NCBI GenBank assembly: GCA_031772625.1
Contig: CM062810.1
Coordinates: forward strand, 869,941,650 to 870,005,649
Direction: 5' to 3'
Length of the DNA: 64,000 nucleotides
Source: Pinus tabuliformis
Taxonomy: Eukaryota > Streptophyta > Pinopsida > Pinales > Pinaceae
In this document: positions 24,223 to 36,690 of the stretch, one piece after another
Numbering within the stretch: position 1 is the first letter of the stretch
Layout: every line of letters begins with the position of its first letter
Notes under the pieces: generated by a model
Databases searched by the model: none
What the model saw: the letters and a program-made list of their open reading frames with translations, nothing else
Told to the model about the DNA's origin: nothing
Program-made: the position numbers and the translations under genes

Positions 24223-24814
24223 TTATAAAACTTGGTACCTGCTCAAAACATCTGCATCCTCAACTTTCTTACCTTTATCACTAGAAATGTGCACTGCAAA
24301 TAACTTACACCTTTTCCCACTGCTACACTTTGCTTTCATAGCTTTCACCATCCTAACTGATGTGGATTTATTCTTTCCTTGCAAGAATCTTGGTTCCCCA
24401 TTGTCATCCAAGCACTCAATAGATTTTTCCATAACAATCCACCTATGTTCTATGAACATACAACCAATCCATGACCAAAAACATGATGTATGATCCCAAC
24501 GGTAATACATTGAAATGTGTTGCAAAAGGCATTCCATTCAAATCAAATGCACAAGCTCTCACCTAACAATGCACTCACTGATTTCTACCTATAGCCAACT
24601 ACACTAACCAAGATTCAGCATGAAATTCCTTACTCAAACCACACTTATCCACCCACTCAGGACTAACATAGATATAATTAGATCCAGGGTCAATCAAAAT
24701 AGAAATAAATTGATCACAAAGCTTATCGTCCATCTCAATGATAGATGCCTGATGGTTTTCCTGTTTGTTATCCAATGCTACATAAATACGAGGAACACTT
24801 TGACCAACATCCAT
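24223..24814 (-). pseudogene. Aspartic protease of the gypsy element
   Basis: The segment 24,814-24,599 reads KLCDQFISILIDPGSNYIYV followed by SPEWVDKCGL. The catalytic triplet D-S/T-G appears as DPG, so the second residue is changed. Beyond 24,599 the frame shifts, and the GMDWL-type end of the protease domain is recognisable near 24,480 (SWIGCMFIEHR, one frame off). The protease would cut the gag-pol polyprotein. Confidence 0.65.
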
Positions 24815-24867
24815 AACAGTTTGTTCCTCCTATGCACTATATATATGAGACCTACCACCCTGATTCT

Positions 24868-24909
24868 ATAGACAATCTCTCATGCACTGATCTTTGCCAC
24901 AAGTAAAAC
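24868..24909 (-). pseudogene. Degenerate zinc knuckle at the end of gypsy gag
   Basis: The minus strand reads CFTCGKDQCMRDC. The expected CX2CX4HX4C pattern lost its His codon, giving a spacing of four then three. It lies between the gag domain and the protease, as expected for the nucleocapsid part. Confidence 0.55.
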
Positions 24910-25032
24910 ACTCTATAATCTTCCATCTTGCACCCTTATTTTGCTCCTAATATCGATGTCCCTGTCCTCTATCTGATCCATTTAACCTCTTAGGTGGTGC
25001 AGCATTCTGCTTATTACCTTAATATTGTGGTA

Positions 25033-26063
25033 TTACTCACTTATTGTCCCATTTTCCTTTATTCTTTGCATTTCCCTTCCAATCCGGCTTAGTCTCGGAT
25101 CTGTGCTTCGATTATTCATAACAATGCTTATCTTCCATTTGGCCTCCTCCAATGATCTAGTCTCATTTAACTCAATCCTATCTTTGAATTCCATTGGTAA
25201 CCCACTAGTGAATCTATGAATCTTGGCCTTCTCCTCCTTGAGGAAAGGCACATACCTCATTAGCTCCAAGAACATGCTAGTGTACTCATCATCTGTCATA
25301 GACCCCACCTTTAGCTCATAGAATTATTTTTCCCTATCATTAAAGTATCTCTTTGAAAAGTATTTATTCTTGAATAGTCACTCAAACTCACTCCAAGTCA
25401 TATATTCCTCATGTATACCTCTTACATTCTTCACATATTCCCACCAAATGTCTGCTTTAACTTTGAGATTAAATGTAGCTACTCTATCTTTCATGTTCTC
25501 TGAATAATCATGCAACCTGAATAACTTCTTCATACCAAGCAACCATGCCTCTATATCTTGCGACTTCTTCATCTCTCCATCAAAAGTAGGTTGCTTTGCT
25601 TTCTTAAACACATCTAGCAATTGTCCCCTATCACTCCTGAAGTAAGGATGATAACGATATCGATCATCATGCATGTCAGAACCATAACTAGAATCGTACC
25701 TGTGTCTATCCCTCCTCCTAACCATAGTGTCTAACAATATTCCATCTCTGACCGTGTCACCACCATCTAACCTATGACCACCATGCGACATACTACCATA
25801 TGCCCCATTATTTTTTCCTCCTTCTCATGGTTGATCTGAAGTGATCCATGTCGCTGCAAAATGGACAAAGTCTAAAGTAACACTGCATTTACCAATGCTA
25901 TCTTCTCTTGTGCATGTATGATTCTATCATTATCTACCTTACAACTCCTTGTTTCTTCCTTCAAGCTTCTGAGTGTATCTACCAAATCATAAGAGTTCCC
26001 AACACCATACTACTCTTTTGATTCATAGGGAGAATCTTTGTAGTCTACCATATTGCTAGCCAT
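25033..26063 (-). pseudogene. gag of the gypsy element
   Basis: The likely start is the ATG at 26,063 (MASNMVDYKDSPYESKE), about 660 bases inside the primer site. A region rich in Arg, Asp and Tyr (DRHRYDSSYGSDMHDDRYRY) precedes the gag domain at 25,640-25,378 (QPTFDGEMKKSQDIEAWLLG, MKDRVATFNLKVKADIWWEY) and 25,308-25,033 (SMTDDEYTSMFLELMRYVPF, RFTSGLPMEFKDRI). Four or more stops and frame changes interrupt it. Confidence 0.78.
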
Positions 26064-26724
26064 TTGATATTTCTTCCTGCAAGGTATATCACAATAAACC
26101 AACGTACCTTAGTATAGCTCAGGGAGAATAACTTTTCTGTAAGATCAAAAAATCAGTGTGATAAATGTATAACATAATCATGACAACATATAGAAACATA
26201 ACACATAATCATATTACCATGCAACCATCATCCTTTCTAGGTTCCAGTGATCAATGCATGACCTTCACAACAACACACACCATGAACTCATGTATGGAAA
26301 CAAATGCTACATCACTATACACTTGACCACATGAAACCATTATCATGCATAAGAAATGTGTAACCAACCACACGCATGCATAAACACATGTAATTAAGCA
26401 TAAAAAAAAAATACTTATAACCAAACCTACAAGAATGATATATGCAACCAGGCATACAAGAATGCAACCAAACATATAAGAATGTAACCAAGCATACAAT
26501 AATGATGCATGTAAGTGAAATATAATGATATGTAACCAGTTATACACTCATGATGATGCACTCCATAGTAAAAAAATCAACTTCTACTTGATGACATCAC
26601 TACAACCATGATCAACATTATGCAAATGAAAAAATCACATGGAATGCAAGTGTAAGAGACACACATGCAACTGACATGCATGTATGACCAACACACAACC
26701 CATCCAGTCTGAGAGGTGAACCAT
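26064..26724 (-). other. 5' untranslated leader of the gypsy element
   Basis: The region between primer site and gag start holds no ORF that I trust. Around 26,390-26,530 short CAACCAAGCATA(C/T)AAGAATG-type phrases repeat. Length and position fit a leader with packaging functions. Confidence 0.5.
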
Positions 26725-26736
26725 GCTCTAATACCA
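26725..26736 (-). promoter_or_regulatory. Primer-binding site (tRNA-iMet type)
   Basis: The minus strand reads TGGTATTAGAGC, differing by one base from the plant initiator tRNA-Met complement TGGTATCAGAGC. It sits three bases inside the 5' LTR. Confidence 0.85.
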
Positions 26737-26739
26737 CTC

Positions 26740-28790
26740 TATAACATCCTCCTCCCACATCTACCCAAGAAACTAGCCAACCAGGGTAAACATGTGATGA
26801 GAAGCCACTATGATATGATTCAACCTCCCAAGTCATGTTAAGGAAGTGGAACTGACAGAAACACACCATACAGACATTCAACCTCAACATTAGGATCCTC
26901 AGGAACCAATCCAACCTTTCTACCAACCAATCCCTAGGTCCCACTAAGCTTTTGGACAATTTTACCTCTGAACACTCTCATCCTATCGGCATGCCAACAT
27001 CCAGGGACCTCTGGACGCTCTCATTGGCCTACAAGCTAGCATCCAGGGACTCTTTTTATCAGTGTTGTGCCAACATCCCCAGGATTTGAGACACTTTTTC
27101 AGGCGTAGAGCCTACATCACTACCCAGAATTGAATCATATCTTCAAAATAGTAAAATAACAAGAAAATCATAGTATAAATGCAATCACTTTAATGAGACA
27201 TTGGCTGGACCCCTAGTAGCCATGACAAGCATTTCTTCAAACATATCACAAATATATAATCTACATGTGTAATTAACAGATTTGAGCATAGGGGTATGAT
27301 ACTTAATTGAGAATCAATAAGAGACATTGATTCCTCAACATATTTCCTACCATTTCATCCATTAGGTCATAGATACATTGATAATTCATTTACAAGTAAA
27401 AACATGATGAGAACCATACATAGCTACTATCATAAAACACATATATAATCAGCATAATAGCAACAGAAATACCTATGAAATCATAGCCATATAAACCACA
27501 TATAATCCAGTATAATACTCATATAAATACAAGGAGAAGTAATCTCATATTGATGATGCAAAATCCAAACAAGGGATGGTACTTAACATTCCACCCGACC
27601 ATAGAATGGTTGATCCAAATCTCTCTTCGGTCATTCACCCCCATGCCATATTCTAAGCATGAATGTGGGATCTCATAGAACACATGAATCTAAAACGATA
27701 TGTGGCTTCCAGAGGCCATCCACCTCAACCCATCAATCATTAATTCCACCTCATGGTCAGACATCACAAAACCATCATCAGATTGGTCTCTATCCAATCC
27801 TTTCAGGGCTTCCAAAGCTTTTTTCCAACCAAGGCTTCGAGGACTAGTAACTCAACCCAAAACTTTTACTGGGTTTCTAGAGAAATTTTCCAAACACAAA
27901 TTTGAGTACTAGTAACTAAAACCACAAAGGGATTCTAGAGCATTTTTCCAAGCAAGGCTTCTAGGGCTAGTAACTCAACCCAAGTTGTTACAAGGCTTCT
28001 AGAGAGTTTGTCCAACCAAGGCTTTCAGGACTAATAACTCAAACCAAGCTAAGGAAACATGAGAACAGACTTAAAAAACAAGGAAAAGGATACATAATCA
28101 CTATGGCTATCCAGGAAATGGCAAGGTTAGGTAATCCACTATCAATCCCATCCATCCTCCATGCCCATGACATATCACAATCAACAAACCACATGCATAT
28201 GTCATGCATGCCAAAACTCGTGAGGAAATCATACATGAAACTCGGTACTTACAAGAAAAATCTAGTGTACCTACAGATATCGATGTCCTCTTGTGCTTTC
28301 CTACTCTTCCTTTTCCTTCTTGCTCCAAGAATCCAAGTATGCCACACCCTCCAAGGGTGCTCCAAGAAAACTCTAAGTCTCCAAGAATATGAGAGAGAGA
28401 GAGACAGAATAATGAGATAGCTCCAAAATTGAACTAACAAAAGGTTACCAATTGATCCTCATAAGTCTTTTTATCAATGAGGACTCTATTTTCTTCATTT
28501 TCCATTATTTTCTGTCATTTTTCTCCTCACATGCAACATGTGACCTTTCACCTCCCTTTTCTTCTAATTTCCATTATTTTCATAAACAAATGTGCCAAAA
28601 ATTCCATTTTTCCTTTCCAAAGGCTTATTCATTGCCTTTCCCAATTTCCTTAGCCATTAATAACCAAATGAACACCCACACTAGGATGTCTTGCCCAATA
28701 CTCATCTTGGAATAAGTATCCCATAAACTGTGGTTATTATTTTTCCTTTACTAACTTTTATTACATGGAATTTTCATCAGGGTTGTTACA
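26740..28790 (-). repeat. Right (5') LTR of the gypsy element
   Basis: It runs from TATAACATCC (the TG terminus mutated to TA) to GGTTGTTACA. It is uninterrupted and is the reference that shows where the left LTR was split. It contains the 55-64-base minisatellite at about 27,800-28,055 and a GAGAGAGAGA tract near 28,390. Confidence 0.9.
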
Positions 28791-28796
28791 CCAACA
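28791..28796. repeat. Target-site duplication (right copy) and end of the interrupted copia-type LTR
   Basis: CCAAC duplicates CCAAT at 9,159-9,163, and the following A completes a CCAACA LTR terminus. Confidence 0.55.
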
Positions 28797-31195
28797 ATTA
28801 ATCTCCATTCCTAAGCAATAACCTACAAAGAGACACTAATCTCTTTATTTTAGTGGAACCAACCTTCGAGTTACAATTTCTTCTTTAGCGCATATAACTT
28901 CTTCCAAAGATATTGAATATTCACATTGCATTTACCAAATCTTCTTGATACTTATTCACATATATATTCTGTTTTTGTAACTCACCTTTTCTTAGAATGA
29001 TATTCAATCTTTGCTCATATTTTTAGCCTCTTCAAATATTGTCGTTTATATAGAAGTATATTATATTTTCACTCGGTCACCTTTGCCACCCATTTTTTTT
29101 AATTTATATCTATTAGATACCCTTCATGGAGAGTTGTGTGTATTCCAAAGGACAAGTTTACTTTTATCATAATGATAAATATACGTTTATTCCCCCAACT
29201 CTACCTTATCTCCTACAATCAAGTAATGAGTACTCTTCCTCCTAGAAAATAGGAATTTACCTAAGATCAAAGTGGAATTTACCAATGGTGTTTTGTGAGC
29301 CCATGGCATTGGAAGCATATAGTATATTCCCATAATATTACACATAGGAGAGAGATCATGGTGCATGTGAGTGATTTTGTGTTGTATTAATATATATCAT
29401 TGCCATAAAATAATTTTATAGCATATGTCAATTAACTCTTTATATTATTATTTCCCTATTGTTTTCCTTGTATGAATTCTCCTTTTACTTCAATGATGAC
29501 AAATTAATTTTCCCTTTTATTAATTCTCCTTTGACATTTATGAAAATATTAATTATTTCTTATATTAAGTCTCCTTTGACATCACTAGCAATATTTTCAA
29601 CAAGATTGACCAACTGACTACATATGTCAAACATTCCACCTAACCATTGGCTCTATTGCATATTAACTCTTCACAACATGCGACCTAATGCTAAGGCTAT
29701 GAAGCGATAAGAATGGGTCTCTAGGCTAACTATATCACTCATAGACAGTCAACTATTAATATTTCTCTATTCACACAATTTAGATAATAGTCATAGCTAC
29801 CAAATCTAAATTCCCATCTCTCTTTTCCCTTCATCTTGCATAAATTAAGGAGAGAAATCACTTTCTATACAATGCAATCGTTCAATCTATTCCATTTCTA
29901 TATAGGGGTATGCTGCTATTGGTTAGGAAATCTCAATGCTATAAGCACTAGATACTTTCATCCTATGGACAAGTTCACCAACAATGGCAATGCAATCAAG
30001 TGTTCAGGCGTTCTTTTAGCTAGAAAATAATATGTATCAACCCACAACCACAGCAATGGCTCTTTTCCATAAAATTGTATTCTCTCCAAGATGAAATAAC
30101 ATTGCAATCAAAGTGAAGAGTTAATGAAATGGAAAAAAGACAACCAAAAAGTTATGGTTTAATATGCGTGCTCTCAAAATGCCACATGGCTTCCTCAAGA
30201 AAATCACATATGCACCTTTTTCTCAACTAATTAAAATATACATAATAAAATTAAATAAAATGTCTAGCCACTCTAGCTACCCTACCTCTCATGGGATCAT
30301 GGTTCCCATACTCTTTTCCTTTTCCATCACTAGTTCATGATGATTTTATTATTTATTTTCAAAACCATTACATAGCTAAGATCTATGGCCTTTCATCATG
30401 TATGAATATAAATTATTAGACTATGGATCAGAAAATAGGGTACTAAACTTTAGCATTGACATGGTTGTAAGAGATTAAGGTAGCTCATAAACTATTCTAT
30501 AGCTATGAGGAACCCTCATATGAGGGTTATGGGAAATATGCCTTACAGATACCTTTCATACTTTTGGAGTAACATCACCACTAAGATGTGGAATAAATAA
30601 AGGCATGTTCACTAGTGGTTGGTTAATGTCTGAGGTGGTTATATATGAGTCATAAGGCATGCCATATTGATGAGTTATTACAAATATTCCAAAATTAAAG
30701 GTCTTCAAGTTGAGATTATCTTGGAGGTTGGCATTGTCTTATGTAATGGGAAAAGGTACCAATTTCCTATTAAGTAGCAATAACCACGGATTGAGGAAAT
30801 GAGTTGTGCAATGTTTATAATTTTTGTGGTAGAAGGAAATTTTATGGGGAAGGTGCCACAACCTATGGAGTGGTAGGAAGGGTGGTAGGAACTTGACTTG
30901 ACATTGATTTCTTCGTCTAACTGAAATTTCTAATTTAGGGCTAGTGATGAGTATAGTAATTATACTTTCCACTTAATGTGCAAGGGAAGTTGGTTTGAAG
31001 ATTATTGTTCTTCCTTTGTTTTTGTTGGTTTTTATTGTTTCCATTATTTTGGTTCTAGTTAAAAACATTTGCATTACCCCCAACATTGTTGTTCAAGTTT
31101 AGGGGATTTTCCCCATATGTCTAATTGACTGTATATTTTCTTTTACCTTTATTTTTTTGTATGTTCTATTGAGTGATGAAGAAGTTCAATTATTT
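28797..31195. other. Unassigned decayed repeat sequence
   Basis: AT-rich, with stops in all frames. The first 80 bases (ACCTACAAAGAGACACTAATC, GGAACCAACC) resemble the copia LTR text near 6,850-6,920, so this may be its continuation. The rest (29,000-31,195) shows nothing that I can name; frames of 60-80 codons are at the level expected by chance. Confidence 0.5.
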
Positions 31196-31210
31196 TAATG
31201 CTTGAATATA

Positions 31211-31333
31211 TATATATATATATATATATAGATAATACTACCTAAGCACCCACAGGGGATTTGAACTAGTGACCTATCGCAAGGAGTGCCTTAACAATGC
31301 ACCCATTCACCGTTAATCCAAAGCCCCGTGGGC
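31211..31333 (-). mobile_element. tRNA-derived SINE-like insertion 1
   Basis: The minus strand starts GCCCACGGGGCTTTGG, contains an A-box-like stretch (TGGATTAACGG) and a perfect B box (GTTCAAATC inside GGTCACTAGTTCAAATCCC), then ends in a TATTATC(TA)n tail. About 50 bases separate the boxes. Fifteen-base direct repeats flank it: TAATGCTTGAATATA at 31,196-31,210 and TAATGCTTAAATATA at 31,334-31,348. A bipartite Pol III promoter, short body, simple-sequence tail and target duplication together fit a SINE. Confidence 0.7.
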
Positions 31334-31348
31334 TAATGCTTAAATATA

Positions 31349-34300
31349 TTAAGTTAGTGAAGGCTAGACAAAATTTAGGTTGACATGATAGTGAGCCTAT
31401 AGTGGCATAACATCAACTTGTGAGGGACTGAGGAATGTGTAGTAATGGTTATTCTATGCAAAATTCCCATATTGGTTGAAATAAAGTATATCTCCATACA
31501 TTGCAGTTCTAATCATTGTAGGAGGGGCCATGCATTCCTTATGGGGGCATTCCAATCTATATATGTTGTGGGTTATGTCCACCCTACATTCGGGAAGGAA
31601 GGTTGTGTGGTAGACTATTAAGGAACTATAACATTACAATAACAATATGAGGTGTGGGGTATCCACAATAGTGGCTTGCATAATTATTGGGGACATATAT
31701 GGATGTGCGTTCGGCAAGGTTGGCTAAAGTGGTCCATGAACCCAATAAATCCATCCATGTAATGAGATTCCCCTATTTTCTCTCATTTGAATTGGTATAT
31801 ATACCTAGACTGAGCATAATATTAAGTTTTCTAGTATGGCTTCATCCTTGGTTTGGGCCATCATGGTGGACACATATTTGGAAATCAAAGAAAAAAGGAA
31901 CCTTTAAAACTAGTCTAGAAGGAGCTTGTCCTTAAAATTGACTTTGCATAAACTATGCCACTAATGTCACGCATGGACATGTGGAAGTTATTTGTTGCAA
32001 TTCAATAATAATTTTCATACTAGTGTAAGAAAGGTTGAAGAATTCATTCATGAGAGATGCAAAGTTAGCATTTGATCTTGTTGTTCATTGACATATCGCT
32101 TGACCAAAGCTCTAGTTATTTTTTTTTTCTAATAAAAAAACTCAAATACAATCCTTTGTGATATTATTATAATAGAACCAGATGGAAATTCATGGTATGT
32201 TTTAATGGATATTCACCTAGATTTCCCTCAAATTTTAGGAAATGAAGGATGCTTAGTTAGCATCAGTGGGAAAGATGTATTATGTAATGGGGTTGTTGGT
32301 AAGTTTCATCAAATATAGTAAATTGAGAATATCCATATATGAAAAATTAAGCATATTATGGAGTCATGGAGCACATGCCATTGGAATTAACTATTGGGAT
32401 ATGTGTCCTACTAAGGATGCTCTTCTAGAAGAGATTATATGAATAACCAATCCTAGCACGGATGATATAAGTAGAGATGATTTTACCAATGCCACACTAT
32501 AAGATGAATGTAGAGAGGGTGGATGAATTGGAAAATAAATAAGACCAAGAACTCCTCCTAACATTTGTTTAAGGCCTTATAGGTATCAAGACTGCCAGGC
32601 TGCTAAAGAGTCCCATATATTCTTTTATTTGTGGTGATCTGTGAACTTCTAGCAGAGTATTTATAAACTATGGAAAGAAAACAAATGAAACAAATTGAGA
32701 TATTGATACAAAAAATTTAATGAATTTCACCTAATAGAAATATTTAATTACATGGGTTTAAAATTTTCAAAAGTTGGTGTAAAACCTAAAATAGTTTTTC
32801 CTTAAGACCTAGTAACCTTCCTCTCAAACAATGTTGGGCATTCCAAGAGTTCCCATCAATGGGGTCTAAAGCCACTAATGATTAGTAGTGAATATATGAC
32901 TAAAGAAATTATAATGAGGGGTGTTGGGGGCATGTCATGATGGAATTAGCTGTATATCCCAATAGCTAAAAAAATATGACTTAGGTGCGAATGCAACCCA
33001 CAAATGCAGCCAATTCAGAAATACGAGATTTTGAATAGTAGGTTACCTATCTCAAGTATGATAAAGGGACTCTTAGCATGAGGATGTCATGGGCCAAAAT
33101 CAAACAAGAATTGGGTGGCTCAAGAAGATCCATTAAAATAATAGAACCTAAGCCTTTTCTCATTCATGGTTATCTCCAATGAAGACTTTTAAACTTTTGA
33201 GACAATTTCTATTGTTTAAATGAAAATTATAATGGAAATTCATTTAGATACATATCCCCAAAATTTTATCCAAGACCATTTCATTATTTTGTCACCTCAT
33301 GAAGGAGGAACTAAGTGTATTGGTTAGTGAATTTTTTTCTAAGGATATGAAACTAGGGCATTTGATATAGTTTTTGTTTTATATAAGGTATGTCAAACAA
33401 GGTATTTTATACATATTTATTCTTTCTAATTCATCAATACCACTAATGTGTACAAGGTGAAGAGTGTGCTTTGGAAAAAGAAGAATTTTTATGTGCTTTG
33501 CACATGTACTCCATGTCAAAGGACAACAATGTGATATAAAGGTAGTGAAATATTTTAAGACAATTGAAATTAGGTTGAAAGAATGTGGACATAAGAAGTT
33601 TGTTACTTTACTATTTAAATTCTATGTCTTTGAAAATTTGAAAAAATTATTAAATGATGATTTTACAAAATGATTGCAGAGAAGAACAAATTAGACTTGT
33701 GAACATATCCAGGTCGTACTCCACCTTTTTTCTTGTAAGCTAAAAATCTTCTATTCATCTCAGAATGTTACATATATATTTTTTCCTAGTCCTCCAATGG
33801 TCTCTCGCTAAGGAAAATATCCCATTGGTAGAACCAATGACCATCAATCCAAGATATTTATAGGTTTAAAAATAGTTGGATATTAGCCAACATTTGTTGT
33901 TTATCCCAGTAAATAAAAAAATACTGACAAACCAATGGAAAACTACCTTAACAATCATGTGTGGTACTGAAAGAAAAAATTAATAAATATAGAAATTAAA
34001 TGAACAATATTAAGAATAAATTGAGGCATCAACCTTAATGGGGATTGGTTCCACAGGGTTGTTTCTACTAGGTCCTAGTAATAAAACAACTCCTACATCA
34101 ATGTGTACCAATATTCCTTCTATATCCTTCAACTGAAGCATGATATCATCTGGCATGAAAAAAATATTGTCCTAGCGTTATTCTACCCAATAGGACTTTT
34201 CCTAAGAGATATTTCATATGCTAATATGGATAAATGGTATACATATATTGGTTTTTGTTCCCATGTCTATTCCTCACATCGGGAACCTATAGTGTAACCA

Positions 34301-35604
34301 TTTTTGTAACCTTAGGATCAAACAAGCATGCTCACTCCCCCATGATGTCATATTCTAGGTCCTATATCTTCTCTTTTATTTCAATTGGAGTCTACTCGTG
34401 ACAAGTCTTAGTAGATGACTGCACATGCATGTGAACCCTTAAGTCCTTAAGGTAGCCTTGATCTCCGCCTCCATGCTAGCACGGTGAAGGCTACCTTACC
34501 ATTTTTGAAAGTAGAGGATATGGAGAAAACTCATATTGGAGGGACTAAAAACCCACCATGAGAGAGGCCAAAGCCTAAAAATAAAAGAGATTCTGAGTTG
34601 CCCCAAGCAAAAGAACAAAGCTAGAGACTAACCATAAATGACACTCTAAGACTGGTTAAAAGAAGGGAAATAACCAAAACCAGAAGTTGAGAAAATTGTG
34701 AGAAATAACCCCTTCCAAGCTAGAATAACAGGAGGGGAGAGTACATTCTCGAGAAAGTTGGCATAATCATGAAAATTAACCCCCATCAGCTAAACATAAG
34801 CCTTATTCATGTGACAATCCTAGTTTGGATACAGTCCTACTCAACTAAGGATTGTATGAAATGAAATGTCATAAAATAAATTGAGGTGAAGTCCTACCAT
34901 GTTTGATCATGAGAAAAAATGATGGAATCATATATTCCTTTCTCACTAAGTGAGGTGGAAATGAGGTCATCATCTGTGTTTATAACCCTGTCCCTATTCA
35001 CCCCATGTGGGGACTCAATCCACCTATTCAATATCTTAGAGAGTTGTGAAATTTTCAAGGGAAATGAATTAATATCTAATTTTTTTCTGATTTTCTCAAA
35101 TCACCCATGAGTACAAGGTGAAGAGCATACTACAACAATAGATATTTTAGTCCTAATAAAATATAACAAGGTATCAATATAAATCATTGTAATTTCAATC
35201 TACAAGTCCATGTGCAATAAAAATAAATTCATCACCCATGTGTTAAAAAATAGTTTTTCTCACCCTACCAACTAAGTTAGCTAATGGACAACAAACTAAA
35301 TATTACGATCTCATAACTCATGAAGAAAAATGTCCCATTGACTAGTTTTAATGTTGAATTGAAATGAATATCAATAGGAACAAATTAGTATATCTACATG
35401 GATATGTATATAAATAGTAGTGTATATTATGTAAGCTAAAAGTGTTCTATATAATGGGACTTGCACGGGTTTTCAAGAAAAAATAACACAAGTCCCTTTG
35501 TTACATAAATATGAATTCCATAACTAAAGTGGCATGGAAAATAAACTTCCAACATATCAAGAGACCTAAATGGGTTTCTAACATGATGAAAGCTAGAGAG
35601 GAGC
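31349..35604. other. Unassigned decayed sequence
   Basis: AT-rich with no recognised domain. The longest neutral frame is 69 codons at 33,464-33,673 (plus; Lys/Phe-rich, no known motif), which I do not count as a gene. Apart from a short perfect inverted repeat near 34,450 I see no structure. It probably holds very old retroelement remains. Confidence 0.5.
34448..34498. repeat. Perfect 12-base inverted repeat with 27-base loop
   Basis: TAAGGTAGCCTT (34,448-34,459) and AAGGCTACCTTA (34,487-34,498) are exact reverse complements and are GC-richer than their surroundings. It could form a hairpin in RNA or mark the core of a small foldback element. No target duplication was seen. Confidence 0.5.
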
Positions 35605-35716
35605 TTCTACAAACCTACAAAAACAGAATTGTGGATTTAACTGAAGGAGGAATCTCTAGTTTCTACAAACCTACAAAAACAGAATTGTGGATTTAACCAA
35701 AGCGGGAATCTCTAAT
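35605..35716. repeat. Two-copy tandem duplication, 56-base unit
   Basis: The unit starts TTCTACAAACCTACAAAAAC and ends GGAATCTCTA. The two copies (35,605-35,660 and 35,661-35,716) differ at about four positions. Confidence 0.85.
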
Positions 35717-35939
35717 ATATTTGGAGGTTTTTGTCACAATGGTGAGAAAAAATACATCTCAAACAATTATTAGTTTGTGAAACCAATTACAAGTTTGGAC
35801 CATTACAATAAACATGAAATGAAGAAATGTGCATTATATAAAAGAAAAAAAAAAAGTATCCATAACCATGAAAATTTAATAATGATGTAGAGGGAAAAAA
35901 TTACAATCATATTACCAATGAATAGTGTTAAATATTAAA

Positions 35940-36690
35940 GACAAGCAGAAGAAAGAAAAAAATGGCAAAAAAGGCTTAATACATCATGTTGATATCAAGA
36001 TATGAATTTATAGTACATCAATTTAACCACTCTAAATATAGATCTCATCAACAACCCATCAGTGGATCATGATAATACCTCATTAAAGATAAGGTTTATA
36101 ACTCATGACATGTGGTCTCATAATTTTTTATTGTGGTGGTGGTTAAGCTAGAGCTTTGAATTCTTTATGGGGTGATTTTTTTGTTTGAAGTGTTGTCAAT
36201 TGATTGCAAACCAGATCATGTAGATTCCAAGATAAACTAGTATAACATTCATATGCATAAGAGGAATTACACACAATGTAAAATAATTTTATAGGATATT
36301 TTCCTTGACCCTATTATAGCTTAATGAAAAAATGCATTAATAGAGTATTTTGATGACTATTTTTTTTTTGGTTTGACTAGTGAGACATGTCTAGGAGGAT
36401 TGAACTTCTGATCACTTGGATACACAAGGGCTTGCCAACATTTTTTTTTCCAATCGTGTTACAACCCACGGACAATGTTTTTATGACTATTATAAAGGAT
36501 ATAAGAAGTGCCATGAGACATGCAATTTTAATAATCAAAGAAAAAAATTACATAAATGGTGAGAGTCATAGCATATGTTTAGCCTCTCTGGCCTCATCAC
36601 AACATGCCATGTGTTCTTTATGAACAAAAAATGATGATAAATATGAAAAGGATGTGACAAGACATATCTATCTTCTAGGGAATACAATGC
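35940..36690 (-). repeat. 3' LTR of the split copia element (ends approximate)
   Basis: This is defined by its similarity to 63,650-64,000, strongest at 35,985-36,110. A SINE-like insert lies at 36,362-36,482. Neither end shows a clean TG/CA terminus. Confidence 0.45.
36362..36482 (-). mobile_element. tRNA-derived SINE-like insertion 2
   Basis: On the minus strand it runs GTCCGTGGGTTGTAACACG... through a B box (GTTCAATCC, inside CAGAAGTTCAATCCTCC) to ...CTAGTCAAACC and a poly(A) run. Flanking direct repeats are ATGACTATT at 36,353-36,361 and 36,483-36,491, extendable to about 13 bases with one mismatch. An A-box-like TAACACGATTGG lies 5'. Its length and layout resemble SINE 1, but the sequence is different. 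Confidence 0.6.

Larger units (their letters stand above)
9164..28790 (-). mobile_element. Complete Ty3/gypsy retrotransposon, split by a nested element
   Basis: Two LTRs (9,164-9,648 plus 19,451-21,018; and 26,740-28,790) come to 2,053 and 2,051 bases. They bound an internal region of 5.7 kb read on the minus strand: primer site at 26,725, gag, protease, RT, RNase H, integrase, polypurine tract at 21,019. RT before integrase with a HHCC zinc domain is the Ty3/gypsy order. A near 5-base duplication flanks the whole. Without the 9.8-kb nested insert the element would be about 9.8 kb. Stops, frameshifts and a lost RT catalytic Asp show it is dead. A chromovirus-like lineage is possible, but I see no chromodomain. 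Confidence 0.88.

Noticed and set aside
33464..33673. 69-codon Lys/Phe-rich frame as a small gene
   Set aside because: It has no motif, no promoter context and a length expected by chance in AT-rich DNA.
34448..34498. microRNA precursor
   Set aside because: The 12-bp stem is too short for a plant microRNA precursor.
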